A stretch of DNA of 64,000 nt from Prorocentrum cordatum (GCA_963575745.1 CAUYUJ010022542.1:1-64000); one strand, 5' to 3'. Positions 42,483 through 54,032 are shown, counted from the first letter of the stretch. Numbers and translations: made by a program. Notes: generated from the sequence alone by a model not told the origin.

Positions 42483-42755
42483 ACAACATAGCATCGAATA
42501 GCATCGCATAGCACAGCATAGACGAGCATCGCGTATCATAGCACAACATATCATTGCATAACATGACCTCGCATCGCATCGCATCGCATATAATAGCATC
42601 GCATGGCACAGAGCATAGCATAGCATCGCATTGCGCAGCATAGTATCGCATCGCATCAGACCGCATAATTTAGCATCGCATTGATAACATAGCGTAGAAT
42701 TGTACAGCATGGCATAGCACAGCACAGCACAGCATCGCATAGCACCAGACACGAC
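42483..42755. repeat. GCATA/GCATC pentanucleotide satellite
   Basis: About 270 bp of 5-bp units GCATA, GCATC, GCACA in variable order. Gives Cys/Tyr/Met/Leu frames without coding meaning. Confidence 0.95.
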
Positions 42756-42759
42756 GAGA

Positions 42760-43215
42760 CACCGCGGGACACCGCGGGACACCCCAAGGCCACCGCCAGC
42801 CACCCCCGGTCCACTGTTGGCCAACCGGGGGGCACAGCAAAATTTGGCCCAGTTTTGCCGTAAGCACAGATGGCTCTTTCCTCTCGCCTTCCGACGCAGC
42901 TTCGCCGCGCCCACACGCGCGACACGAACACGAAACCGAAAACGATTTCCTGGCGGTGGGCTCCTGTTCACTTCGATCTCTTTCCCAACCTCGGATTCTG
43001 TCACACCACGGGACACCGCGGGACACCCCCAGGCAACCACTGGCCAACCGGGGGGCGCAGCAGAATTTTGTTCGGTTTTGCCTGAGCGCGGCGGGATCAT
43101 CCCCCTCGCCCGCCGAAGCAGCCTCGCCTCGCCCACACGCACGACACGAAACCGAAAACGACTTCTTGGCGGGGGGTCTCTTGTTCACGTCGATTTCTTT
43201 CCCAACCTCGGATTC
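42760..43215. repeat. 231-bp tandem duplication
   Basis: TTGGCCAACCGGGGGGC occurs at 42816 and 43047; flanking GACACCGCGGGACACC, CGAAACCGAAAACGA and TTTCCCAACCTCGGATTCT also repeat at the same offset. Two copies, moderately diverged. Confidence 0.93.
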
Positions 43216-43800
43216 TATCTGCTTGCTGCGGAGACAATCGTTTGTTTCGCTCCGCCTGGCCCGTCCTCCCCCCCCCTTCCTAGGGCTCGAGGACGGCCCA
43301 ACAGGACCCCAAAAACGGCCCCAGAGGTTCCGGAGTCCGCCCAAGAGGGTCCCAAGAAATCCCAACGGGATTTCAAGAGAGGGCCAACAGAGTCCGCTGG
43401 GCCGTCTTTGGACGGGCTTGGGGAGTCTTGCGGCCGTTTTGAGGCGGTCTCTGGCTCAGGGCGCCGTGGAGCCGTGGAGCAAAGTGCAGAGGGCGCGATT
43501 TTGTGTGGATGCGCGCGGCAGCGGGGCGTCGCTCCCAGAGAACAGCAGAAACATTTCCCGAAAGCCAACGAGCGCTCTCATATGGCCCCAACGTGCCTGC
43601 GACAGGGTGGCGAAGTTTCATTGTTGGCGTTCGAATGTTCCGAAAGGGAATTGGTCGGCGCCTCAGTATGTGTGCCGTTCGCGCCAAGGCGTGTCAGGCT
43701 GCAATGCTGGCTTGCAGGTGACGTCCGCCTGCGGTCAGCCCAGTGAATTTAATGCTTTGCTTTACTCTTAAGAGCGGGTCGCTCCACCTTGCGCCCACAT
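43216..43800. other. CCAAGA array and unassigned sequence
   Basis: 43290-43450 is the CCAAGA/GGCCC array changing orientation to GTCTTGG/GGCCG at about 43400. 43450-43800 has no recognised gene. Confidence 0.55.
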
Positions 43801-43805
43801 CCTTG

Positions 43806-44288
43806 GGCATGTATGTATGTATGCCTGTCTGTCTGTCTGTCTGTCTGTATGTATGTTTGTATGTATGTATGCATGCATACATGCATGCATGTATGTATGT
43901 ATGCATGCATGCATGTATGTATGTATGTATGTACGTATGCATGTATGTATGTGCGTATGTGCGTATGTGCGTATGTACGTATGTACGTATGTACGTATGT
44001 ACGTATGTATGTATGTATGTATGTATGCATGTATGTGTGTATGTATGTATGTATGTATGTATGTATGTATGTATGTGTGTGTATGTATGTATGTATGTAT
44101 GTATGTATGTATGTATGTATGTATGTATGTATGTATGTATGTATGTATGTGTGTGCATGTATGTATGTATGTATGTATGCATGTATGCATGTATGTATGT
44201 ATGTATGTATGTATGCATGTATGTATGTATGTATGTAAGTATATATGTAAGTATACACATGCATATGTTTATATATATATATATATAG
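43806..44288. repeat. (TATG)n microsatellite, 480 bp
   Basis: As at 40401-40980, with CTGT and GTGC variants, ending in (TA)n at 44270-44287. Confidence 0.97.
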
Positions 44289-44339
44289 GACACCGGAGTT
44301 CCAGGTCCCCGGGGGGGCCCGGCCTCATTTCTCTACGGC

Positions 44340-44830
44340 GGGACCGGGGCTCCAGGACCACCCGTTCCTGGTCCAAAACGGCCTCGATGGCCTCCAAGAC
44401 GGCCAAGATGACCCATGATGGCTGCAGAAATGCCTGCAAGAACGCTAAGATGGCCTCAAGAGAGCCCTCGAAGGCTCCAAGAGGTACCCTACACGGCCCA
44501 ATATTGGGTCAAGATAAGTCCAAATAGCCTCCGAGGGGGCCAAGACGCCTCCAAGACATCCGTTGGGAAATCCCGAAAAAGCTAAATGAATCGATTTCCC
44601 GTTGGTTTTTGAATATTTTTGCATTTGTTTTGTTTCGGCCTGCTGACGGTCCAGATGGCACACGAGGCCCCCAAGATCGCTCCCAGAGCACCCAAGAGGC
44701 CTCCACGATAGCCCCGTGACGGCCCAAGAAGCACCAAAAATGGCCCCAGGAGGGCCCCAAGACGGCTCAAGAGGACTCAACACGCCTGAGATTGCCTCCA
44801 AGACAGCCACGGAGCGCTCCAAGCGGGCTC
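44340..44830. repeat. CCAAGA/GGCCC degenerate array
   Basis: Units such as GGCCTCCAAGACGGCCAAGA across almost 500 bp, interrupted by a T-rich stretch 44585-44640. Confidence 0.8.
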
Positions 44831-44929
44831 GAAGACGGCGAAGACAGGCCTCAAAAACGACTTCCTGCAGCGTCCGACGGGCCAGGAACGCTGTGAGACA
44901 GCCAATGAGGCCGGGGCAATGCGGAAAGA

Positions 44930-45660
44930 TGGCTGCCGCGGGGCACGCGTGCACGGGTGCGCTGAACTCTTTGTGGGGCACGATCCGCGTGAAGTGTCGC
45001 GCGAACACGCCCGCTGAGGCCGCATGTGGACCTCCTCCGGGCACGCCCCGTGCCAAACATGTTCCGAAATGGGCGCGGGGGCGCCATGCAAAGATGCCCG
45101 TTCTGGAGCATGATTCGCGTGACAGGTGTGCCGACATGGGCGGGGGGGGGCGCTGTTCGAACCTTCGGGGCCTTTAATTCGGTGGTGCTCCTTGTGGGCA
45201 TGATCCACGTGACGGGGTGTACCGCCATGGCTGGGGGGGGCGCAGTGCGAACCTTGCTTCGGGGGCCGTGGGTGGAGATCCCTGTGGGCCACGATCACGA
45301 TCCGTGTGCGAGGTGTGCCGAAGTAGGCGGGACGGCGGGATGCGAACTTTGTCTTTGGGGCCGGCCGTGGATGTCATTGCGGGCCACGATCCGTATGAGA
45401 GGCACGCCGAATTGAGCTGGCCGATGTTATGAAATTCCCCTCTGGTGCCGCAGATGCATTTAGTTGCGGGGTACGGTCCTCCTGAGGGACGTGCCACTGC
45501 GAACCTCGTCTCTAGGGATGGAATCACGTTGGTCTCCCTGTGGGACGCGATCCCTGTGAAGGGTGTGCCGGCATGGGCTTGGGGGCCCAAGCCTGTCTGA
45601 TGGGCCGCAGGTGGAGCCCCCTGAGGTGCATGATTCTTGTGACAATCAATGTCACCCGAT
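44930..45660. repeat. About 85-98-bp degenerate tandem repeat, about 8 copies
   Basis: Landmark GATCCRYGTGA followed by GGTGTGCCG at about 45110, 45199, 45299, 45387 and 45550, with earlier and later degenerate copies (44981, 45630). Confidence 0.82.
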
Positions 45661-45692
45661 GCCGAACACTTTAGACTACAATGGGGCTCGCT

Positions 45693-45780
45693 GGAACCTG
45701 AGCGCGCGCGAAGCGCGCGCGTGGTTCTAGTTTCGATATACATATATATATACATACATATATATATATATATACATACA
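45693..45780. repeat. Second GCGCGCGCG hairpin with (TA)n tail
   Basis: GGAACCTGAGCGCGCGCG is followed by AAGCGCGCGCGTGGTTCT, then TATACATATATATA. Same module as 40063-40115. Confidence 0.78.
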
Positions 45781-45825
45781 CAAGACTTGAAGCTGGCTGC
45801 GCTCCGCTTTCAAGTCTTGCGGGCG
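45781..45825. repeat. CAAGACTTGAA hairpin
   Basis: CAAGACTTGAA (about 45781) and TTTCAAGTCTTG (about 45808) are inverted repeats around a 16-bp GC-rich loop. Confidence 0.75.
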
Positions 45826-47500
45826 GGGAGGGGAGACGCGGAAGGCTTGACGAGTAAACGGCTCGATCGAGACAGCGACGCACGCCGCGCCTTTCGACGC
45901 GGCTGTGATGGTGGTAATTTGATGATCTGTTTGGGTCGGCCCTTTGTTTGGCAGCGGAAAAGCTTTGGCTTTAACCACCTTTGGAGGCCATTCCCTTAGG
46001 AAGGCGCTTTTGGGCCGCTTTTGGGTTCTCATGGGCCGATTCGGGCAGGTCTTCGACCCCCCAGACGGCCTGTAAGTCGTTGTGCCACTCCTTGGGCCTC
46101 CTCTCGGCCTTGGCGCCCGCGAGGATGTCTGGGGAACCTTTTGAGCTTCATAGGCTAGCCGTTGGAGCTGCTAGGGGAGACTTCTTGAGGTCGTCTTGGG
46201 CTGTCTTGGGTGGTTTGCGTGCCGGCGGGAGGCTCCGTGGAGCGCCGCATGTTCCGCCGTGGACGCAGTGGTGAGACCCCCACGTGACGGTGCTGCCAAC
46301 CAATGTTTTCCGTTGGGAATTCCCGGGCGTGAGCCCCCCGACGTCGTTTCCGGGGCAGGCCCCAGAGGTGTCTCGGGAACATTCTGGAGGTCAAAATCGA
46401 GCGTCTGGGACGTTCCTCGGGTGCATGGTTTGGACGGCCTCAGGGCCCCTCGTGGAGCGCGTCGGGCCTCCTCCGCGGAGGCCTTTCGAAGTCGTCTGGG
46501 GCTGCGTTAGGAATGCCGTGGGCGTCCTGTGGATGCCTGGAGCGCCTCGTAGGTAGCCGTGGACGCAGGGGAGAGCCCGATCGCGCGATTGCTGGAAACG
46601 CAGGTATCCCCAAGGAAATGTACCAGCCTGGCCCCGACGTCGTCTGCAGGGGCGTCCAAGGAGGCTCAGGATGTGTCTTGAAACCTCTTCGTGGCGTGGC
46701 CTTTTGGGGGCCTCTTGGGCCTCTTTTTGGGCCCTTGGGAGCGTTTTGGGGACACGTTGGGACCCTTTTGGGCCCCCTCTGGCCGTCTTGGGGCCTGTGG
46801 GGCCCCTGGCGGAAAACTTGAATTTTCGGTTCGTGGCTCCCCTCTTGGGCTCCTCTTAGGGCTGTCTCGGGGTGTTCTTGGGCCCTGTTGGGCGTCTCTT
46901 GGCCCGTCTTGGGGCCCGCTTAGGCCGTCTTGGGACCCTCTTGTGAGCCTCTTGGGGCGTCTTTAGGCGCTTTCGGGGCCCCGCGAAACAGTTTTAAGAC
47001 TGTGTAAAAGCCGTCGGAGGCCAAAAGACGAGAAGGCAAACAATGTTTTCGATGAATTTTGGTCTGCCAGTGGCCTCCTCGGGGACCTCGTGAAGCCCTC
47101 TTGGGCTCTCTTGGGGGCAGCTTGCGCTGTGTCAGGGCCGTCTTGGAGCGCTCTGGAATCGTTGCGGGAACTCCTCGAAGCCATTGAGGTGTTTGTGGAA
47201 GCGCAATAGGAGGTCCAGCAGGACCAAACGGCGCCTCAGAAAGAAGCCCGGTGGGACCAAGGGGGCCCCAAGCAGTCCCTGGAACCCCCAGGAATCTATC
47301 GGGAGGGTGGGGGATCGGGCGGCCGTTAATGAGTGGTGATTTCCATCGGGGGTGAAGAAAAATACCCGAAAGCGCTCCTAAAAAAGCCCTTTCGGGCACC
47401 CCTGGGTGCCAAAAGAGGCCCTGAAGCACCCCTTGCGGCGGGTGAGGATCGGGAGAGCGAGGATGAGGAGAATGAAGATCAGGGAGGGTGAGGATCGGGC
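45826..47500. other. GGCCGTCTTGG arrays and diverged 0.3-kb repeats, no supported gene
   Basis: 45990-46240 and 46680-46980 are dense in CTTGGGG/GGCCGTCTTGG. 46255-46390 and 46555-46690 are distantly related (GTGGACGCAG...CCCCGACGTCGT). 47400-47510 has GAGGATCGGGAGAGCG repeats. The long minus frame through this part follows repeat periodicity. Confidence 0.6.
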
Positions 47501-47519
47501 GGGCGGGGATCACCTGGGG

Positions 47520-48010
47520 GTTCCTGGGGGTGCGCTGCGGGCCCGTGTGGCGATTTTGCAAGGATGTCTCGAGCGAGGGCGCTGGGTTGGGACACGCCCG
47601 ACGCGCCTGGTGCGCCCGTGCAGCGCCAGAAATGGTTCTGGGGGTGCCTTGGGGGCCCGAGTGGCGATTTTGCGGGGATGTCTCGAGCGAGGGCGCCGGG
47701 TTGGGACACGCCCGACGCGCCCAGTGCGCCCAGTGCAGCGCTGGAAATGGTCCCTGGGGGTGCGCTGGGGGCCCCGAGTGGCGATTTTGCGAGGATGTCT
47801 CGAGCGAGGGCGCCGGGTTGGGACACGCCCAGCGCGCCCAGTGCGCCCAGTGCAGCGCTGGAAATGGTCCCTGGAGGTGCGCTGGGGGCCCAGGTGGCGA
47901 TTTTGCAAGGATGTCTCGAGCGAGGGCGCGGGGTTGGGACACGCCCGGCGCGCCTGGTGCGCCCGGCGCAGCGCCGGAAATGGATCCTGGAGGTGCGTTT
48001 GGAAGCGACT
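47520..48010. repeat. 115-bp tandem repeat, 4 copies
   Basis: GCGATTTTGCAAGGATGTC starts at 47550, 47664, 47780 and 47897 (114, 116, 117 bp). Each unit contains GGATGTCTCGAGCGAG, the reverse complement of the CTCGAGACATCC motif of 31.7-36.2 kb. Confidence 0.95.
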
Positions 48011-48234
48011 CTCCCGCCCGCTGGGGGTAAGGATGACGTGAGTTCCACAGAAACTTCTTCAAATTAAGGTCACCCCTTATTGACGGCGGCCCGAGGGGAA
48101 TGTCCTGGTGTAAGAACAGATAGGTAGGAAGGAAGGAATATGATTGGGCGGCAGCACCGGTCCCAGACTGATTCCAAACGCGTTCCAGCGCGGGAAAACG
48201 ACTCCCAAGGCCTTCCAGACGTCCAAGATTGTTG

Positions 48235-48520
48235 TCGCATGCGTTCGCATGCGCCTACCGTGCCAATTTCGGCACACCCAGTGGCTGCGTTCGCATGCGC
48301 CCACCGCGCCAATTTCGGCACACCCCTCACACGTTTCGTGGCCCCACAGGGGCCCACCGAAGGCCCCAGTGGCTGCGTTCGCATGCGCCCACCATACCAA
48401 TTTCGGCACGCCCCTCACACGTCTCGTGGTCCTATAGGGATCCCCACCGAAGGCCCAAGCGGCTGCTTTCGCATGCGCCCACCGCACCCATGTTGGCACG
48501 CCCCTCAAACTTTTCATCGC
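48235..48520. repeat. Third member of the 77/90-bp minisatellite family, about 4 units
   Basis: CGCATGCGCCCACCGCGCC, CAATTTCGGCAC, CACCCCTCACACGTTTCGTGG and CACCGAAGGCCC are shared with the arrays at 1232-3068 and 53285-54030. At 48588-48607 the right-end block TGGTCGGGCCCTTCGCCAGG of the TIR elements follows, but the terminal inverted repeat itself is missing. Confidence 0.85.
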
Positions 48521-48900
48521 CCCGTAGACAACTTTTTTTTTTGGGGAATTTCGTCCAATTTGCTGCGTGTTTCTTGCAATTACAAATGGTCGGGCCCTTC
48601 GCCAGGGTACTTTCTCTAATGTTCGCCGCCTCCCCCGCTGCGCGCCCAAGTGGGCCAGCAGAGGGGGTACCCGTTGCAGTGCCCCCAAGTGGGCCAGCAA
48701 CGGGGGGAGGTGGTGAGCGTCGCGGGGCGTGTGCCTCAGAGGGCGCCGCCGCAGGGGTGCGCCCGCGGAGGCCCGCGCCCGCGAGGGCGGCGCGAGCTCG
48801 AAGCCGTGTTAGCATTTTTCCCCACATCCGAAGTGGGGTTCTTGTTTCCTCGAGACACCCCGCGCATGGGCAAGAGAGCACACCCTCTCCTCTTCTCTGA
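48521..48900. other. Unassigned GC-rich sequence
   Basis: AAGTGGGCCAGCA repeats at 48649 and 48685. No gene. Confidence 0.5.
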
Positions 48901-48902
48901 TC

Positions 48903-49140
48903 GCACACTCATTCACTCAATCACTCACACATCATCACTCACACTCACTCACCCACCCACTCACTCACCCACTCACTCACCCACACACACACACTCTCTC
49001 TCACACACTCACTCACTCACCCACTCACTCACCCACTCACTCACATAGTCACACGCACACACTCATCAGCATCACTCACTCACGCACTCACCCACTCACT
49101 GACCCACCGACCCGCCCACTCACTCACTCACTCACACTCT
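48903..49140. repeat. (CACT)n / (CACTCACC)n microsatellite
   Basis: CACTCACTCA and CACCCACTCACT units over about 240 bp. Confidence 0.95.
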
Positions 49141-49295
49141 CATCAGCATCATCATCATCATCCTCATCATCATCATTACCATTACCATTAGCATTATCAT
49201 CATCATCATCATCGTCATCATCATCATCATCATCATCATCACCATTAGCATCATCATCACCATCGTCACAATCATAATTATCATCATCAACATCA
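49141..49295. repeat. (CAT)n microsatellite
   Basis: CATCATCAT with ATTACC and ATTAGC interruptions. Confidence 0.95.
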
Positions 49296-49329
49296 CTCAC
49301 TCACTCATTTAGTCATTCCCTCACTCACT

Positions 49330-51840
49330 CATCTCAGGCGGGAGCTTCGTTTGTGAGTGAATTGCGAGGAAGTCTCAGGCGGGACCCCCCTCCCTATGAG
49401 GCCCGCAGATCATCTTATTAATCCGAGCGGGTCATCGGAACCCTGTAGCTGTCGTCACTTTTGGCTTTTTAAAGCTGAGTATGGCGGAAGTCTCTGGCAG
49501 AAGCTTCGTCCGTGAGTGAATTGCGAGGAAGTCTTAGGCGGGAGCCTCCTCCTTCTGGGGCCCGCGGCTCACGTTATTTATCCGAGCGGGTCATCGGGAC
49601 CCTGTAACCGTCGTCATGTTTGGGCTCCTGAGGCCTGAATATGGGGGAAGTGTCAGGCCGTCTGTGAGTGACTGGCGAGGAAGTCTCAGGCAGGACCCCC
49701 CCCCTATGAGGCCCGCAGATCATCTTATGAATCCGAGCGGGCCATCCGAACCCTATAACTGTCGTCATTGTTTGGGGCTCCTGCGGCTTGAAGATGGAGA
49801 AGTATCAGGCGGGAGCCTCGTTTGTGAGTGCATTGCGCGGAAGTCTCAGGCGGGAGCCGCCTCCTTATGGGGTCTGCAGATCATGTTATCAATCCGACCG
49901 GGCCATCTGAGATTTGTAGTTGTCGTCACTATTGGGCTCGTGGGGCGTGCATATGGGGGAAGTGTCAGGCGGGAGCCTCGCCTGTGAGTGAACTGCGAGG
50001 GAGTCTGAGTCGGGAGCCTCCTCCCTATGGGGCCCGCACATCATCTTATTTATCCTAGCGGGTCATCGCCTGCGGCTTGAAGATGCAGAAGTATCAGGCG
50101 GGAGCCTCGTTTGTGAGTAAATTGCGAGGAAGTCTCAGGCGGGAGCCTCCTCTGTATGGGGTCTGCAGATCATGTGATTTATCCGGGCGGGTCATCGGAA
50201 CCTTGTAACCGTCGTCATGTTTGGCTTCGTGGGCGTGCATATGGTGGAAGTGTCAGGCGGGAGCCTCGTCTGTGAGTGAATTGCGAGGAAAGCTCAGGCG
50301 CGAGCCCCCTCCTTATGTGGCCCGCAGATCATCTTATTAATTCGAGCGGGTCATCGGAAATTTGTAGTTGTCGTCAGTTTTGGGCTCGTGTGGCGTGCAT
50401 ATGGGGAAAGTATCAGGCGGGAGCCTCGTTTGTGAGTGAAGTGCAAGGGAGTCTCAGTCAAGAGCCCCCTCCTTATGGGGTCTGCAGATAATATTATTAA
50501 TCCGAGCGGGTCATCAGAACCTTGTAGTTGTCGTCACTATTGGGTTCGTGGGGCGTGTATATGGGGGAAGTGTCAGGCGGGAGCCTCGTTTGTGAGTGAA
50601 TTGCGAGGAAAGCTCAGGCGGGAACCCCATCCCTTTGTGACCCGCAGATCATCTTATTTATCCGAACGGGCCATCCGAACCCTGTAACTGTCGTCATGTT
50701 TTGGGGTTTGTGGGGCGTGCGCATGGGGGAAGTGTCAGGCGGGAGCCTCTTCTGTGAGTGAACTGCAAGGGAGTCTCAGGTAAGAGCCCCCTCCTTATGT
50801 GGCCCGCAGATCACGTTATTAATCCGAGCGGGCCATCGGGACCCTGTAACCGTCGTCATGTTTGGGCTCCTGAGGCTTGAGTATTTGAGAAGTGTGAGGC
50901 AGGAGCTTCGTCTGTGAGTTAAATGCGAGGAAGTCTCAGGTGGGAGCTCCCTCCCTATGTGTCCCGCAAATCATCTTATCAATCTGAGCGGGTCATCGGA
51001 ACCTTTTAACTGTCGTCACGTTTGGGCTCCTGCGGCTTGAAGATGGAGGAAGTATCAGGCGGGAGCCTCTTCTGTGAGTGAATTGCGAGGAAAACTCAGG
51101 CGGGAGCCGCTTCCCTATGTGGTCTGGAGATCACGTTATTAATCCGAGCGGGTCATCGGAACCTTGTAGTTGTCGTCACTATTGGGCTCGTGGGGCGTGC
51201 ATATGGGGGAAGTGTCAGGCGGGAGCCCCCTCCCTATGTGGCCCGCAGATCATCTTATTAATCCGAGCGGGCCATCCGAACTCTGTAACTGTCGTCATTT
51301 TTGGTCTTGCGAGGCCTCTTCTATGAGTGAATTGCGAGGAAACCTCAAGCGGGAACCGCAGATCATGTTATTAATCCGACCGGTCATCAGAACCTTGTAA
51401 TTGTCGTCATTCTTGGGTTCTGGGAAGTATCAGGCGGGAGCTTCGTTTGTGAGTGAATGGCGAGGAAGTCTCAGGCGGAAGCCCCCCCCGATGGGGCCCA
51501 CACGTCATGTGCTTTCTCCAGGTGGTCTTCCGGCGCGCGCTCAGATCATCTTATTAATCCGAGCGGGCCATCCGAACTCTGTAACTGTCGTCATTTTTGG
51601 TCTTGCGAGGCCTCTTCTATGAGTGAATTGCGAGGAAACCTCAAGCGGGAACCGCAGATCATGTTATTAATCCGACCGGTCATCAGAACCTTGTAATTGT
51701 CGTCATTCTTGGGTTCTGGGAAGTATCAGGCGGGAGCTTCGTTTGTGAGTGAATGGCGAGGAAGTCTCAGGCGGAAGCCCCCCCCGATGCGGCCCACACG
51801 TCATGTGCTTTCTCCAGGTGGTCTTCCGGCGCGCGCTTCC
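49330..51840. repeat. 160-bp satellite, about 15 copies
   Basis: The landmark GTGAGTGAATTGCGAGGAA (or variant) recurs at about 49350, 49512, 49664, 49824, 49984, 50113, 50272, 50434, 50591, 50753, 50914, 51074 and beyond, usually 155-162 bp apart. Units share CAGATCATCTTATTAATCC, CGAGCGGGTCATCGGAACC and TGTCGTCA. Copies differ by substitutions and by deletions. Short frames inside are incidental. Confidence 0.95.
51246..51837. repeat. Recent 296-bp tandem duplication inside the satellite
   Basis: 51246-51541 and 51542-51837 are essentially identical; the only difference seen is GATGGGGCC versus GATGCGGCC. Much more alike than other satellite units. Confidence 0.93.
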
Positions 51841-51904
51841 TTTGGGTCGTCCTCCAGCGCGTAGCCGCTGGGACGCATGTCGCGAGTTTCCTCTAGGTCG
51901 TGTT

Positions 51905-52385
51905 CCGCACGAGGAAGAGGAGAAGTAGGAGGAGGAGGATGCAGGACGAGAAAGAGAAGGAGTAAGAAAAGGAGGAGGCAGAGGGGGAACATGACGATGA
52001 TGAGGAGGAGGAAGAGGAGGAGAAGGAATGCTCAGGAGGTCCCAGGAGGACCAGGAGGCTCCAGGAGGCCCCAAGAGGGCCCAGGAGGTCCCAGGAGGAG
52101 GCAGGAGGCCAAAGGAGGAGGAGGAGGAGGAGGAGGAGGAGGAGGAGAAGGAGGAAGGAGGAGGAGGCGGAAGATGGAGAGGGAGAGAAAAAGAAGGGAG
52201 AGGGGAGGAGTTGAAGGAGGAGGAGGAGGAGGAGGGAGAGGGATAGGGAAAAGGAGGAGGAGGAGGAGGAGGGGGAGGAGGAGGCAAGAGGAGGAGGAAG
52301 CAGTGGCTGAGGCAGGAGGAGGAGCAGGAAGGAGGAGAAGGAGGAGGCAGGAGTAGGTGGGAGAAGGGAGGGGACAGGAGAATGT
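51905..52385. repeat. (AGG/GGA)n purine tract
   Basis: About 480 bp of purine-only triplets, partly CCAGGAGG units (52040-52110). Arg/Glu/Gly frames are not genes. Confidence 0.95.
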
Positions 52386-52590
52386 CCCCAGGTAATTTAT
52401 ACAGATTCTCATGCGGGGTCCTACCGTCGGAGTAATTTCAAAATGTTGCCTGCGTTCTGGTATTTTCCCATATGTTTGCTTGCTTGCGCGCGCGTTTGCT
52501 TCTCGCTCCCAACGAAGTGCGGCGCGCTGAGGGTTGGGCGGGTAACGGGTCGGGGTTGGCCCGTGCTCCGCAGACGCATCCAGCACACCA
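52386..52590. other. Unassigned sequence
   Basis: No gene recognised. Confidence 0.5.
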
Positions 52591-52930
52591 TTGCGCGAAT
52601 GCCCTTGCGAATATCCAACGAATGTCCCACGAAGATTGCGCGGCCCAAAAATGCCCAACGAATTTCCCACGGATGCTCCACGATTGCTCTCTGCATCCCA
52701 TCGTACGAATGTTGCGCGAGTACTCCCCGGATGCACCACGCATGCTCGGCGCACACGGATGTCCCACGGTTCCTGCACCGATGCCCCACGAACGCTGAGG
52801 GGCCCACGAATGCTGCGCAAACGCGTTGCGCCAGCGAAGCTCCAACGAGTTCCTTGCGATTGCCCCGCGAATTACCTCGTGCTCCACGACCGCCCCACGA
52901 GCGGCTCACGAGCGCCCAGCGAATGCCCCC
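52591..52930. repeat. CGAATGCCCCACGAA degenerate 13-16-bp repeat
   Basis: GCCCACGAATG, TCCCACGGATGC and CCCAACGAATT style units through about 340 bp; on both strands it produces Arg/Ala/Pro frames. Confidence 0.8.
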
Positions 52931-53062
52931 CGCCGCTCTTCGAGGTCGGCCTCGGAGAGCATGCGGTGGGGAGCGCGGCGGGGCGGCTCGGCCCCGACGT
53001 TGCGCTGGTTTGGTTGTTTGCCAGCCCTGACAAGCGAACAGCACACTCCCATACCCATAAGA
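52931..53062. other. Flank of TIR element 2
   Basis: A possible coding scrap (PLFEVGLGEHAVGSAAGRLG, about 52930-52990) is present on the plus strand but is too short to call. 53035-53060 is inverted relative to 55469-55500 (CCCATACCCATA versus TATGGGTATGGG). Confidence 0.4.
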
Positions 53063-53284
53063 TCAAGTCGGGCCTGTCCCTCTACAGGAAGAGGATGTTT
53101 AACCAAGTCAAGAAGGTAGCCTGGGGACGAGTGTTTGACCATGCTTGAGCTTCTCTGAGCATGGTTGGAGTATTTTTTTCCCAACCATCCTGTGGTGTTG
53201 GGTCCTCGTTTTGAAGAGACGGTGCCCCGCGTTCTCCTTCCTTCCTCCCGCTGTCTCCTCCCCCCTCCCATCATCATCATCATC

Positions 53285-54032
53285 AACACCCATTTCGGCA
53301 CACCCCTCACACGCTTCGTGGCTCCATAGGGAGCTCCACCGAAGGCCCCAGTGCCCGCGGCCGCATGCGTCCCCCACACCCATTTCGGCACACCCCTCAC
53401 ACGTTTCGTGGCTCCATAGGGAGCTCCACCGAAGGCCCCAGTGCCCGCGGCCGCATGCGTCCCCCACACCCATTTCGGCACACCCCTCACACGTTTCGTG
53501 GCTCCATAGGGAGCTCCACCGAAGGCCCCAGTGCCCGCGGCCGCATGCGTCCCCCACACCCATTTCGGCACACCCCTCACACGTTTCGTGGCTCCATAGG
53601 GAGCTCCACCGAAGGCCCCAGTGCCCGCGGCCGCATGCGTCCCCCACACCCATTTCGGCACACCCCTCACACGTTTCGTGGCTCCATAGGGAGCTCCACC
53701 GAAGGCCCCAGTGCCCGCGGCCGCATGCGTCCCCCACACCCATTTCGGCACACCCCTCACACGTTTCGTGGCTCCATAGGGAGCTCCACCGAAGGCCCCA
53801 GTGCCCGCGGCCGCATGCGTCCCCACACCCATTTCGGCACACCCCTCACACGTTTCGTGGCTCCATAGGGAGCTCCACCGAAGGCCCCAGTGCCCGCGGC
53901 CGCATGCGTCACCCACACCCATTTCGGCACACCCCTCACACGTTTCGTGGCTCCATAGGGAGCTCCACCGAAGGCCTCAGTGCCGCCGCCCGCATGCGTC
54001 ACCCCCACCCATTTCGGCACACCCCCCGCATT
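53285..54032. repeat. 90-bp minisatellite, about 8 copies
   Basis: CACCCCTCACACGTTTCGTGG recurs every 90 bp (53391, 53481, 53571 ...). Units share CATAGGGAGCTCCACCGAAG with the 77-bp array at 1232-3068 but have CCCGCGGCCGCATGCG in place of GGGGGTGTCCACATGCGG. Last units slightly diverged. Confidence 0.97.

Noticed and set aside
40310-44293. CMYVCMYV and YIHTYIHT frames of 150-280 residues
   Set aside because: Translations of TATG tetranucleotide repeats.
46920-48062. Minus-strand frame of 380 residues
   Set aside because: Its N-terminal two thirds translate the 115-bp tandem repeat and the rest follows the GGCCGTCTTGG array; no domain.
49330-51840. CRISPR-like array (repeats with about 120-bp intervals)
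   Set aside because: Units are about 160 bp with conservation along most of the unit, no short identical repeats with unique spacers, eukaryotic context and no cas genes.
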